Positions 40,000 to 47,626 of a DNA stretch of 58,146 nt are shown here, piece after piece. Below the pieces are notes generated by a model. That model worked only from the letters and a program-made list of their open reading frames with translations. It had not been told where the DNA came from and made no database searches. Origin of the DNA: Synechococcus sp. RedBA-s (GTDB lineage Bacteria > Cyanobacteriota > Cyanobacteriia > PCC-6307 > Cyanobiaceae); assembly GCF_024345495.1 (NCBI RefSeq), contig NZ_JAGQBF010000020.1:1-58146 (forward strand), given 5' to 3'. The translations under genes and the position numbers were made by a program. The first letter of the stretch is position 1. The number at the start of each line of letters is the position of its first letter.

Positions 40000-41289
40000 T
40001 CATGCCGGGGTGCTCTCTAGCCAGACCCTGGCCTGGCGCAGGGCCTGCTGAGGCCCATGGATGCGGCCATAGGCGGATTCGAGGGTGAGGTGGGCGAGCA
40101 GCTCCCCCAGCCGTCGGGACGGGCTAAGCCCCAGCTGCTGCTGCAGGCTGCGCCCATCGATCGGCGGACTGGGATGAAACAACGGATCCTGGGGATTACG
40201 CCAGCGCATTAACCATTCCGCCGCCAGGTTGGCTGGGAAAAACAGCAGCAGCGCCGGAAGATCCGCCTCCAGCTGCAGATGCAGGCTCAGGCGCTCCGCT
40301 TCGCCCAGGCGCCGCAGGCCGGCGGCGACACCTCCTCTGCTGTCGAGCAGCCGCAGCAACCAGCCGCGCAACTGCCCGCAGCGCTGCTGCAGCTGACGGC
40401 TGCTGCGCAACCGCTCCAGTGCCGCTGCATCGAGCACCCGTGCCAGCCGGGCCAGGGGCAGGGCCCGGACCGCCTCCGCGGCGGTCAGCTCCAGCCCCGT
40501 TGCGAGCTCCCCTCCAGGCCCCAGCGCCGCTCCCCAGACGGGCTCCGGCCCGACCGAGCGCCAGGGCTCGAGCAGGCCGCAGGCGAGCGCCTCCGCCAGG
40601 CCCCTCCCCCCGCCGGGGGCCTGGGCCAGCTTCTGCAGTTCCTGCAGCACCCGCTCCGGCGCCACCTGGCTGATCCGGCCGTGGTGGCGCTCGATCCAGC
40701 CTCGGGTGCGCGGCTCCAGGCAGAAGCCCAGCTCCGCGGCCAGGCGCACCCCTCGCAGCATCCGCAGCGGATCGTCCAGCAGGTTGGCCTCCCGCACCGC
40801 CACCAGCTCTCCCCTCAGCAGGTCCGCCAGCCCACCGGTGGGATCCAGCAATTCAGCCCCGGGTGCCAGCGGCAGGGCCAGGGCATTCAGCCTGAAGTCC
40901 CGCCTCCAGAGGTCACTCTCCAGATCGTCTCCCACCTGGCGGGCCAGGTCCAGGCTCCAGCCGCGCAGCACCAGCCGGGCGATCGAGCGCTCGCCATCGA
41001 GCACCACAACGCTGCCGCCGTGACTGCGGCTCAGCCTGGTGCAGAGGGCGATGGCGTCAGCGGGCACCACCAGATCCAGATCGGGCTGCGGTCCAAGGCG
41101 TCCCAGCAACCCATCGCGCACGGCGCCACCCACCAGGGCCGTGCCGCTGGGGAAGGCGTTGGGCGGCCAGGGCCAGCCCTCCATAGCCAGGGCCCGGCGC
41201 AGCACGGCGGTGGCCGCTGCCCTGGGTCCCTGGGGGGCCTGGGCCCACTCCAGAATGGGGTCAGTGGAGGGCTCCGGCGGCATGTGCAT
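40000..41289 (-). CDS. CCA tRNA nucleotidyltransferase/poly(A) polymerase family protein
   Basis: The 429-residue class II nucleotidyltransferase adds CCA (or part of it) to tRNA 3' ends. The head domain has LVGGAVRDGLLGR at about 52-64 with the catalytic DLD at 70-72, followed by RRDFRLNALALPL and DPLRMLRGVRLAAELGF. The rest is helical, without an HD domain. Some cyanobacteria split CC-adding and A-adding activities between two such proteins, and I cannot tell which this is. tRNA-Asn in this window lacks an encoded CCA. The start region overlaps ycf34 on the other strand. Confidence 0.85.
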   Translation of the reverse strand: MHMPPEPSTDPILEWAQAPQGPRAAATAVLRRALAMEGWPWPPNAFPSGTALVGGAVRDGLLGRLGPQPDLDLVVPADAIALCTRLSRSHGGSVVVLDGERSIARLVLRGWSLDLARQVGDDLESDLWRRDFRLNALALPLAPGAELLDPTGGLADLLRGELVAVREANLLDDPLRMLRGVRLAAELGFCLEPRTRGWIERHHGRISQVAPERVLQELQKLAQAPGGGRGLAEALACGLLEPWRSVGPEPVWGAALGPGGELATGLELTAAEAVRALPLARLARVLDAAALERLRSSRQLQQRCGQLRGWLLRLLDSRGGVAAGLRRLGEAERLSLHLQLEADLPALLLFFPANLAAEWLMRWRNPQDPLFHPSPPIDGRSLQQQLGLSPSRRLGELLAHLTLESAYGRIHGPQQALRQARVWLESTPA

Positions 41290-41533
41290 CTGCGTCGACT
41301 GCCACTGGGTGGAGCGTTGTCAGGCCTATCACGCGGTGGAGAGGCAGCACGGTGTGGAGCACCTCAGTGTGGATCCGGATTTCACTCCCACGGCCCCGCG
41401 CATCCACGTTCAGGTGATCAGCCTGGCGGCGGATCAGGTGGGGGTGGAGTGGGATGTGCGGGCCTGCTCCAGCTTTCGCAGCGAGCCGGGTCGCTGGAGC
41501 CGCCTGCGCCCGGGTGAGAGGGTGCCGGCATGA
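41282..41533 (+). CDS. ycf34: Ycf34 family iron-sulfur protein
   Basis: The 83-residue protein starts MCICVDCHWVERCQAYH, with cysteines at 2, 4, 7 and 13 that fit the Ycf34 family, reported to bind an Fe-S cluster and linked to photosynthetic electron transport. The start codon overlaps the start of the divergent tRNA nucleotidyltransferase gene by a few bases. Its stop overlaps the tsaB start by 4 bp, suggesting coupled translation. Confidence 0.9.
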   Translation: MCICVDCHWVERCQAYHAVERQHGVEHLSVDPDFTPTAPRIHVQVISLAADQVGVEWDVRACSSFRSEPGRWSRLRPGERVPA

Positions 41534-42183
41534 GTGCTGTCTCCCCCCCCTGGCTGCTGGCGCTGCACAGCAGCAGCGAGGTGCTGGGGCTGGGGCTCGC
41601 CCCCCTGGAGCCGGCCCCTGGCACGAGCTCCCGCATCAGCAGCCATCCCCTGGGCCGGCGGCTCTCCAACGATCTGCTGGCCTGCGTGGAGCAGCTGCTG
41701 CCTGCCCCCCAGTGGCGCCAGCTGGGTCGCCTGGCGGTGGCCACCGGTCCGGGCGGGTTCACCGGCACCCGGGTGACCGTGGTTTTCGCCCGCACCGTGG
41801 CCCAGCAGCTGGGGTTGCCCCTCGATGGCTTCAGCAGCTTCCTGCTGATGGCTCACCGCTTGCGTCAGCGCGCCGAGGTGGGTGATCAGCCCTTCTGGCT
41901 GTTGCAGGAGCTGCCCCGCCGCGGCATCGTGGCGGGTTGCTACGCCGTCGACGAGTGGGCACTGGGGGGAATCGCCGAGCGCGAGGCGCCACGCCTCTAC
42001 GCCCAGCTGGCCGATCTGCCGGCCGGCGTTCGGCTGGAGGCGCGGGTCGATCCGGAGGCCGACGTGGATCAGTTGCTGCGCCTGAGTGGGCTGGCGGCGG
42101 CGGCGGGAGCGGCGGCTCCCTGGGCCAGCGTCCTGCCGCTCTATCCCACCAGTCCGGTGGGCCAGCCGCTGGGGCAGGCCTGA
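41530..42183 (+). CDS. tsaB: tRNA threonylcarbamoyladenosine biosynthesis protein TsaB
   Basis: TsaB is the non-catalytic partner of TsaD in t6A37 formation. The 217-residue protein has the family pattern LALHSSSEVLGLGL at the start, ISSHPLGRRLSNDLLACVEQLL, and AVATGPGGFTGTRVTVVFARTVAQQLGLPL. Position between ycf34 and ydcF with overlaps at both ends (ATGA and TGATG) indicates one transcript. tsaD is not in the window. Confidence 0.88.
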   Translation: MSAVSPPWLLALHSSSEVLGLGLAPLEPAPGTSSRISSHPLGRRLSNDLLACVEQLLPAPQWRQLGRLAVATGPGGFTGTRVTVVFARTVAQQLGLPLDGFSSFLLMAHRLRQRAEVGDQPFWLLQELPRRGIVAGCYAVDEWALGGIAEREAPRLYAQLADLPAGVRLEARVDPEADVDQLLRLSGLAAAAGAAAPWASVLPLYPTSPVGQPLGQA

Positions 42184-42767
42184 TGCGACGGCTGCTGGTG
42201 GCAGCCCTGCTGGCCGGCGCTCTGGTGCTGGTGACCCGAGGGCTGCTGCTGCCCAGCCTCGGCCGGCCCCAGATGATTCTGGTGCTGGGGGGCGATATCG
42301 AGCGGGAGAAGCTGGCCGGCCGGCTGGCCCACCGGGATGGGCTGCCCCTGCTGGTGAGTGGCGGCAGCAATCCGGAATATGCCCAGTGGCTGTTCAGCCA
42401 GGAGGGGCTCGATCACCGGCAGTTTCGCCTCGATTACCGCGCCCGCGACACCCTCGGCAACTTCACCACGGTGGTGGATGACCTTCAGCGTCTGGGGATT
42501 CAGCATGTGCTGCTGGTCACCAGCAGCGATCACATGGACCGGGCGCTGCTGGTGGGACGGATTGTGGCCGGCAGCCGGGGCATTCACCTCACTCCTGTGG
42601 CGGTGCCCTGCGGCGAGAGCTGCCGGCCGGAGGGGCGCCGCAAGGTCTGGGGTGATGGCCTCAGGGCCGCGGCCTGGGTGGTCACGGGTCGGGATCTGCG
42701 CTCGTGGGCGGCAGGGCGGCTGGCTCCCGCCCTGGGGCCAGCAGGCCCTGATCCAGCAGCGCATTGA
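42183..42767 (+). CDS. YdcF/DUF218 family protein
   Basis: The 194-residue protein has an N-terminal membrane anchor (about 4-22) followed by a DUF218 domain: ILVLGGDIEREKLAGRL, SGGSNPEYAQWLF, RDTLGNFTTVVDDL and LVTSSDHMDRALLVGRIV. Relatives ElyC and SanA affect cell-envelope integrity in enterobacteria. The exact chemistry is unknown. Its ATG overlaps the tsaB stop, and its last 86 bp run antisense to the end of plsC. Confidence 0.8.
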   Translation: MRRLLVAALLAGALVLVTRGLLLPSLGRPQMILVLGGDIEREKLAGRLAHRDGLPLLVSGGSNPEYAQWLFSQEGLDHRQFRLDYRARDTLGNFTTVVDDLQRLGIQHVLLVTSSDHMDRALLVGRIVAGSRGIHLTPVAVPCGESCRPEGRRKVWGDGLRAAAWVVTGRDLRSWAAGRLAPALGPAGPDPAAH

Positions 42768-43458
42768 TCTGCTCCTGGCAGGCGGCGGTGGTGGCCAGCA
42801 GGTCGGCGCGGCGGCGGGAGGCCGGTGGCGGAATGATCTGGCCGATGCGGATGTGGATCGGCACCAGCCTTGGGGTGCTCTGACCAGTACCGAGGGCCCG
42901 GTGACTGTTGATGATCGCCACCGGCAGCAGGTGAGCCCCCGCCCGTGCCGCCAACAGGGCGGCACCAGGCTGCGGCTGGTTCACGCGCCCGTCCGTCTGG
43001 CGGGTGCCGTCGATGAACACACCAGTGGCCCAGCCCTCCAGCAGCCGGTCGGTGGCGATGCGGATGGCCTCCCGGTCGCTGGCGCCACGGGAGACGGGAT
43101 AGGCGCCGCAGGCCCGGATGATCGGCCCCAGCAGGGGCACCCGGAACAGCTCGGCCTTGGCCATGAAGGCCACCGGACGCCCCAGGGCATGCCCCAGCAG
43201 GGGCGGGTCGAGGTGGGAACCATGGTTGGCGACCACCACCAGGGCCCCCTCCATCGGCACCAGGCCATTGCCACTGGTGCGGCCCCTGAACAGCAGCCGG
43301 AACACCGGAAACACCAGCAGATAACTGATCAGGCGGTAGGTGAGGCTCGGCCTGGGGGTGAGCAGAGTCGGCGGCTCCGTCCGTCGCCGACGGCGCAGGC
43401 CGCGGCGACGGGGTTCGAGTGGTCCGCTGGCCGGCAGGCCCTCCTCGGTATCGATCAC
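42682..43458 (-). CDS. plsC: 1-acyl-sn-glycerol-3-phosphate acyltransferase family protein
   Basis: The protein transfers an acyl chain to lysophosphatidate to make phosphatidate. The 258-residue product has an acyltransferase NHxxHxD motif: His79 and Asp84 in NHGSHLD. The second block reads FIDGTRQTDGR rather than the more common FPEGTRS, so donor or acceptor binding may differ. A basic N-terminal stretch (RRRGLRRRRR) precedes a hydrophobic helix. It follows fabD with a 4-bp overlap and ends 86 bp inside ydcF. Confidence 0.88.
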   Translation of the reverse strand: MIDTEEGLPASGPLEPRRRGLRRRRRTEPPTLLTPRPSLTYRLISYLLVFPVFRLLFRGRTSGNGLVPMEGALVVVANHGSHLDPPLLGHALGRPVAFMAKAELFRVPLLGPIIRACGAYPVSRGASDREAIRIATDRLLEGWATGVFIDGTRQTDGRVNQPQPGAALLAARAGAHLLPVAIINSHRALGTGQSTPRLVPIHIRIGQIIPPPASRRRADLLATTAACQEQINALLDQGLLAPGREPAALPPTSADPDP

Positions 43459-44366
43459 AGCCCCAGGTCGGCGCTGGTGCTGATCTGGGCGGTGGTGACA
43501 CCGCTCAGGCTGCGTTTGACCAGGCCACTGAGCACGGAGCCAGGGCCGATCTCGACCACGGTGTCGATGGCGTGGACCGCCAGCTGATCCATGGTTTCGC
43601 GCCAGCGCACCCCGCTCACCATCTGCCGCTGCAGCCGCTGCTTGAGCTTGGCCCCGCTGCTGCTGGGGGTGGGGTTGGTGTTGCTCAGCACCGGGATGCT
43701 GGCGTCGGCGAAGGGAACCTCCTCCAGCAGGGCGGCGAAGGACTCGGCCGCAGTGGCCATGAAGGGGGAGTGGAAGGCCCCTGAAACCGCCAGGGGGATG
43801 GCCCGCTTGCAGGTGAGCTGGGCGGCCACGGCGGCCACAGCCTCAGGCAGGCCGGAAATCACCACCTGGCCTGCGCTGTTGTCGTTGGCGATCACCACGC
43901 CCTCAATGACCTCCACCAGCGCCTCCAGCTCGTTGCGCTCAAAGCCCATCACCGCGGTCATGGCCCCGCCACCGGCGGCGGCCATCAGCTCGCTGCGGCG
44001 GCGCATCAGCTCCAGGCCCGTATGGAAATCGAAGACATCAGCGGCATAGAGGGCCACCAGCTCACCGAGGCTGTGGCCGGCCACCAGATCAGCCCGGCGG
44101 CCCTGGGCCTTGAGGCCATCCACCAGCAGGCTTTCCAGTACGAACAGGGCCGGCTGGGTGTTGCGGGTGTCGCCCAGATCGAGCGGCGCTCCTGGCGCTG
44201 CCCCCTCCACCTCGCTCGCCTCGCCGGCACAGATCGCCAGCAGATCGCGTCCCAGCAGCGCGGAGGCGGCGGCGAAGCGCTCGCGAGCCCCCGCCAGCTC
44301 CAGCACCCCACTGGCCATGCCGGTTTTCTGTGAGCCCTGACCGGGAAACACCCAGGCAATCCCCAT
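43455..44366 (-). CDS. fabD: Malonyl-CoA:ACP transacylase
   Basis: FabD moves malonyl from CoA to acyl carrier protein for fatty acid synthesis. The 303-residue protein has FPGQGSQ at 7-13, the nucleophile Ser99 in GHSLGE, and the His199 in GAFHSPFM. The start is the ATG before GIAWVFPGQG. Frames further upstream run into the fabH spacer and are not conserved. It sits between fabH and plsC in a lipid-synthesis gene run. Confidence 0.95.
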   Translation of the reverse strand: MGIAWVFPGQGSQKTGMASGVLELAGARERFAAASALLGRDLLAICAGEASEVEGAAPGAPLDLGDTRNTQPALFVLESLLVDGLKAQGRRADLVAGHSLGELVALYAADVFDFHTGLELMRRRSELMAAAGGGAMTAVMGFERNELEALVEVIEGVVIANDNSAGQVVISGLPEAVAAVAAQLTCKRAIPLAVSGAFHSPFMATAAESFAALLEEVPFADASIPVLSNTNPTPSSSGAKLKQRLQRQMVSGVRWRETMDQLAVHAIDTVVEIGPGSVLSGLVKRSLSGVTTAQISTSADLGL

Positions 44367-44409
44367 GGCGACACGCGCTCGAACCGGCTGGAGATTACGG
44401 CGGTGCGGT

Positions 44410-45456
44410 TCAGCCGGACTCAGCGGCTGCCTGGGCCCCGCCGCCGGGGCCACCCCAGCGCAGCAGGGCCGCTCCCCAGCTCAGGCCCGCTCCGAAGCCG
44501 CTGCTGGCGATCAGGTCGCCCGGGCGCACCCGGCCATCGCGCACCGCCTCATCCAGCATCAGCGGGATGGTGGCGGCGGAGGTGTTGCCGTAGCGGGCCA
44601 GGTTGCTGAGCACCCGTTCATGGGGGATGGCGAAGCGGTCGGCCACCGCATCGAGGATGCGCTGGTTGGCCTGGTGCAGCAGCAGCCAGTTGAGCTGCTC
44701 CGCGCTGGTGCCCGTGCTCTGCAGTAGCTCCTGCAGGACAGCCGGCACCTCGCGCACGGCGAACTTATACACCTCCTGGCCGTTCATGTGAATGGTCTCG
44801 AAGCCGCCTTTCTGGCTCAATTGACCCTCCAGCAGAGGAACATGATCGTCGCGCTGGCGCAGGGAGAGGCAGTCGGCCCGGCGGCCATCGGAGTGCATCT
44901 TGAAGCCCAGCAGGCCATTGCGCGGTTCCTCGCAGGCCTCCACCGCCACGGCGGCGGCACCGTCGCCGAAGAGCACGCAGGTGCTGCGGTCGTCCCAGTC
45001 GATCCAGCGGCTGAGCTGATCGGCGCCGATCACCAGCGCTCGCCCCACCGTTCCCCCGCGGATGTACTGGCCGGCGGTGATCAGGGCAAAGAGAAAGCCG
45101 CTGCAGGCGGCGGTGAGATCGAAGGCCGCCGCCCGCCGGGCCCCAAGGGCCCCCTGCACCCGCGGGGCGTTGCCGAACAGATCGTCGGGGCTGGAGGTGG
45201 CCAGCAGGATCAGGTCCAGATCCTCGGCCTCCCAGCCGGCCTGCTCCAGGGCGGCCTGGGCGGCAGCGGTGGCCAGGCTGGTGATCGTTTCACCAGGACC
45301 GGCCACCCGGCGGGCTGTGATGCCGGTGCGGCTGCGGATCCAGGCGTCGTTGGTGTCGACCCGGCGGCTGAGCTGTTCATTGCTGACACTGACCAGCGGC
45401 AGGGCACTGCCGCTACCCACCAGGGCCATGCCTGCGCCCATCCGGCCGAGCGACAC
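44410..45456 (-). CDS. fabH: Beta-ketoacyl-ACP synthase III
   Basis: FabH starts fatty acid synthesis by condensing acetyl-CoA with malonyl-ACP. The 348-residue protein has the catalytic Cys118 in TAACSGF, the His in LLHQANQRI and the Asn in YGNTSAAT. The start could also be the ATG at 45441 or 45429. The earliest (45456) is given because it keeps the first strand complete. fabD follows 43 bp later, plsX precedes it by 25 bp. Confidence 0.95.
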   Translation of the reverse strand: MSLGRMGAGMALVGSGSALPLVSVSNEQLSRRVDTNDAWIRSRTGITARRVAGPGETITSLATAAAQAALEQAGWEAEDLDLILLATSSPDDLFGNAPRVQGALGARRAAAFDLTAACSGFLFALITAGQYIRGGTVGRALVIGADQLSRWIDWDDRSTCVLFGDGAAAVAVEACEEPRNGLLGFKMHSDGRRADCLSLRQRDDHVPLLEGQLSQKGGFETIHMNGQEVYKFAVREVPAVLQELLQSTGTSAEQLNWLLLHQANQRILDAVADRFAIPHERVLSNLARYGNTSAATIPLMLDEAVRDGRVRPGDLIASSGFGAGLSWGAALLRWGGPGGGAQAAAESG

Positions 45457-45481
45457 CGTCTCAGTCCTCAGTTGGGCTCAG

Positions 45482-46807
45482 TCAACCACAGGCGCTGACG
45501 CTGTCTTCCTGGGCGCTGAGCTGATGCAGGTCGTCCATGACCCCATGGCTGGCGGCCAGGTGGGCGAGGCGCAGGGCACTGACTACCGAGAGGGCCTTGC
45601 TGCTGCCGTGGCCGATCACGCAGACCCCGTTCACCCCCAGCAGCAGGGCGCCGCCGTGTTCGGCATGGTCGAGGCGCTTCTTGATCCGGATCAGATTGCT
45701 GCGCAGGAAGGCGGAGCCCACCTTGCCGCGGCGGCCGCGGGGCAGTTCCGCTCGCAGCACATCCAGCAGCACGCTGCCCACCGACTCAAGGAACTTGAGC
45801 AGCACGTTGCCGGTGTAGCCATCGCAGACGACCACATCGAAGCTGCCGGAGAGCACATCGCGGCCTTCACAGTTGCCCTTGAAGCTGATCCTGGGCTCAG
45901 CTGCCAGCAGCGGAAACGCCTTGAGGGTGAGCTCATTGCCCTTACACTCCTCCTCGCCGATGTTGAGCAAGCCGACGCTTGGGCTGGCCACCCCAAGCAC
46001 ATCGCGGCTGTAGATGCTCCCCAGCAGGGCGAACTGGTGCAGGTAGCCCGGCTTGCAGTCCATGTTGGCGCCCACATCGAGCACCAGCACCTGCTGGGAC
46101 GGGTCCTTGGTGGGGAAGAGGGCGCCGATGGCCGGTCGGTCGATGCCCTTGAGCCGCCCCAGGCGGAAGATGGCCGAGGCCATCACGGCTCCGGAATTGC
46201 CGGCCGAGTAGATCGCGGTGGCTTCACCCCGCTTCACCAGGTCCATCGCCAGGTTGATGCTGGCGTCGCGCTTGCGCCGCACCACCGTGGCCTCGTCGTC
46301 CATGCCCACCGAAGGGCCGCTGGGCACCATCTCGATCAGGCCCCGCTGGATCGCCTCCCGCAGCGACTCGCCCAGTCCCAGCTGGGACACCACCGCATTC
46401 ACCACCGCGGTTTCGGCCACGAAGCGGACGCGCACCGGCAGGATCTGCACTGCCCTCAGGCAGCCCTCCAGAATCGGCCCCGGAGCGTGGTCACCGCCCA
46501 TGCCGTCGACGGCCACCCAGAGGCGATCGCCGCGGTGGATGGCGGCCAACTCCTCGCCACCGCTCTGCTGCAGCCGGCGCAGGGGATCGATCACCAGGGG
46601 GTTGAGCACCGAGCCCGCCGTGGAGGCCACGCTGCCGGCCACCGACCCCGCAGCCGAGGCCACCGAACCGGCGGAGGAGGTGGCCGTGCCCACGATCGAG
46701 GTGACCGCCGCATTGCGGCGATACCAGATCACCAGCCGGCGAATAGCCCGGCTGGGCTTGGCACGCCTGCCGAAGCGGGGATCGAGATCAGGTTCCTTCG
46801 GAGGCAA
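45482..46807 (-). CDS. plsX: Phosphate acyltransferase PlsX with long N-terminal extension
   Basis: PlsX makes acyl-phosphate from acyl-ACP, the first step toward phosphatidate. The conserved domain starts near residue 98 (VAVDGMGGDHAP) and continues with the IYSAGNSGAVMASAI and VVVCDGYTGNVLLKFLE blocks. Most PlsX proteins begin close to that first motif. Here about 97 residues precede it, including a region of four GSV repeats (47-67) that could form an amphipathic helix. The start overlaps the end of rpaB by 20 bp. If the true start lies further in, the extension would be shorter. Confidence 0.88.
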   Translation of the reverse strand: MPPKEPDLDPRFGRRAKPSRAIRRLVIWYRRNAAVTSIVGTATSSAGSVASAAGSVAGSVASTAGSVLNPLVIDPLRRLQQSGGEELAAIHRGDRLWVAVDGMGGDHAPGPILEGCLRAVQILPVRVRFVAETAVVNAVVSQLGLGESLREAIQRGLIEMVPSGPSVGMDDEATVVRRKRDASINLAMDLVKRGEATAIYSAGNSGAVMASAIFRLGRLKGIDRPAIGALFPTKDPSQQVLVLDVGANMDCKPGYLHQFALLGSIYSRDVLGVASPSVGLLNIGEEECKGNELTLKAFPLLAAEPRISFKGNCEGRDVLSGSFDVVVCDGYTGNVLLKFLESVGSVLLDVLRAELPRGRRGKVGSAFLRSNLIRIKKRLDHAEHGGALLLGVNGVCVIGHGSSKALSVVSALRLAHLAASHGVMDDLHQLSAQEDSVSACG

Positions 46808-47534
46808 CGGCTTCCACGATGCGCTGGAACAGATATCCCGTGCCGCGAGCCGTGAGGATCAGCTCAGGATTGGCTGGATCATCCTCCAACTTGGAGCGCA
46901 GGCGGGAGATGTGGACATCCACCACCCTGGTGTCCACATGGCGCTCGGGGGTGTAGCCCCACACCTCCTTGAGGATTTCGCCGCGGCTGAAGGGTTCACC
47001 CGAGCGGCTCACCAGCAGCTCCAGCAGGCTGAACTCCATGCCGGTGAGGCGGATGCGCTCCTCCCCGCGGTACACCTGGCGCTTGTTGGTGTCGATGCGC
47101 AGCTCCCCCACCTGGATGACACCGGAGTTGGGGATTCCCACCACCGGGTCCTTCTCCACCCGCCGCAGCACACAGCGGATGCGGGCCTCCAGTTCCTTGG
47201 GGCTGAAGGGTTTGACGACATAGTCGTCCGCACCCAGCTCCAGGCCGGTGATTCGATCGGCCACATCACCCAGGGCGGTGAGCATCACGATCGGCACATC
47301 CGATTCCTTGCGCAGCTCCTGGCAGACCCCGTAGCCGTCGAGCTTGGGCATCATCACGTCGAGCACCACCAGGTCCGGGCTCGATTGTCTGAAGGCTTCG
47401 AGCGCCTCGATCCCGTCGGAGGCCGTGACCACCTGATACCCGATCATCGAGAGGCGCGTGTCCAGGATCCTGCGGATGCTGGCTTCGTCGTCGACGACCA
47501 GGATGGTCTCCTTCGCTGAGCTGGAAACCGTCAT
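46788..47534 (-). CDS. rpaB: OmpR-family response regulator RpaB
   Basis: RpaB is a high-light/redox-associated regulator that binds HLR1 sites at photosystem genes. The 248-residue product has a receiver domain with phospho-acceptor Asp59 (VVLDVMMPKLDGYG) and an OmpR-type winged helix. It matches the RpaB family closely (VDDEASIRRIL, CQELRKESDVPIVMLTALGDVADRITGLELGADDY). The sensor kinase is not in the window. It heads the rpaB-plsX-fabH-fabD-plsC run on the minus strand, overlapping plsX by 20 bp. Confidence 0.95.
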   Translation of the reverse strand: MTVSSSAKETILVVDDEASIRRILDTRLSMIGYQVVTASDGIEALEAFRQSSPDLVVLDVMMPKLDGYGVCQELRKESDVPIVMLTALGDVADRITGLELGADDYVVKPFSPKELEARIRCVLRRVEKDPVVGIPNSGVIQVGELRIDTNKRQVYRGEERIRLTGMEFSLLELLVSRSGEPFSRGEILKEVWGYTPERHVDTRVVDVHISRLRSKLEDDPANPELILTARGTGYLFQRIVEAVASEGT

Positions 47535-47549
47535 CGCGCCGCCGGCACT

Positions 47550-47557
47550 GTTACAAA
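47550..47557 (+). promoter_or_regulatory. Possible HLR1 half-site upstream of rpaB
   Basis: GTTACAAA, 16 bases before the rpaB start in the 92-bp gap to radA, equals one half of the HLR1 consensus bound by RpaB. A second half-site at the expected spacing is not present, so autoregulation is weak inference. Confidence 0.2.
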
Positions 47558-47626
47558 ATCTCCGCCTACTGAAAAGGCACGAGCGCCCGCCAGTTCACCC
47601 AAAGCCACCATTCTTCACAAACCTCT

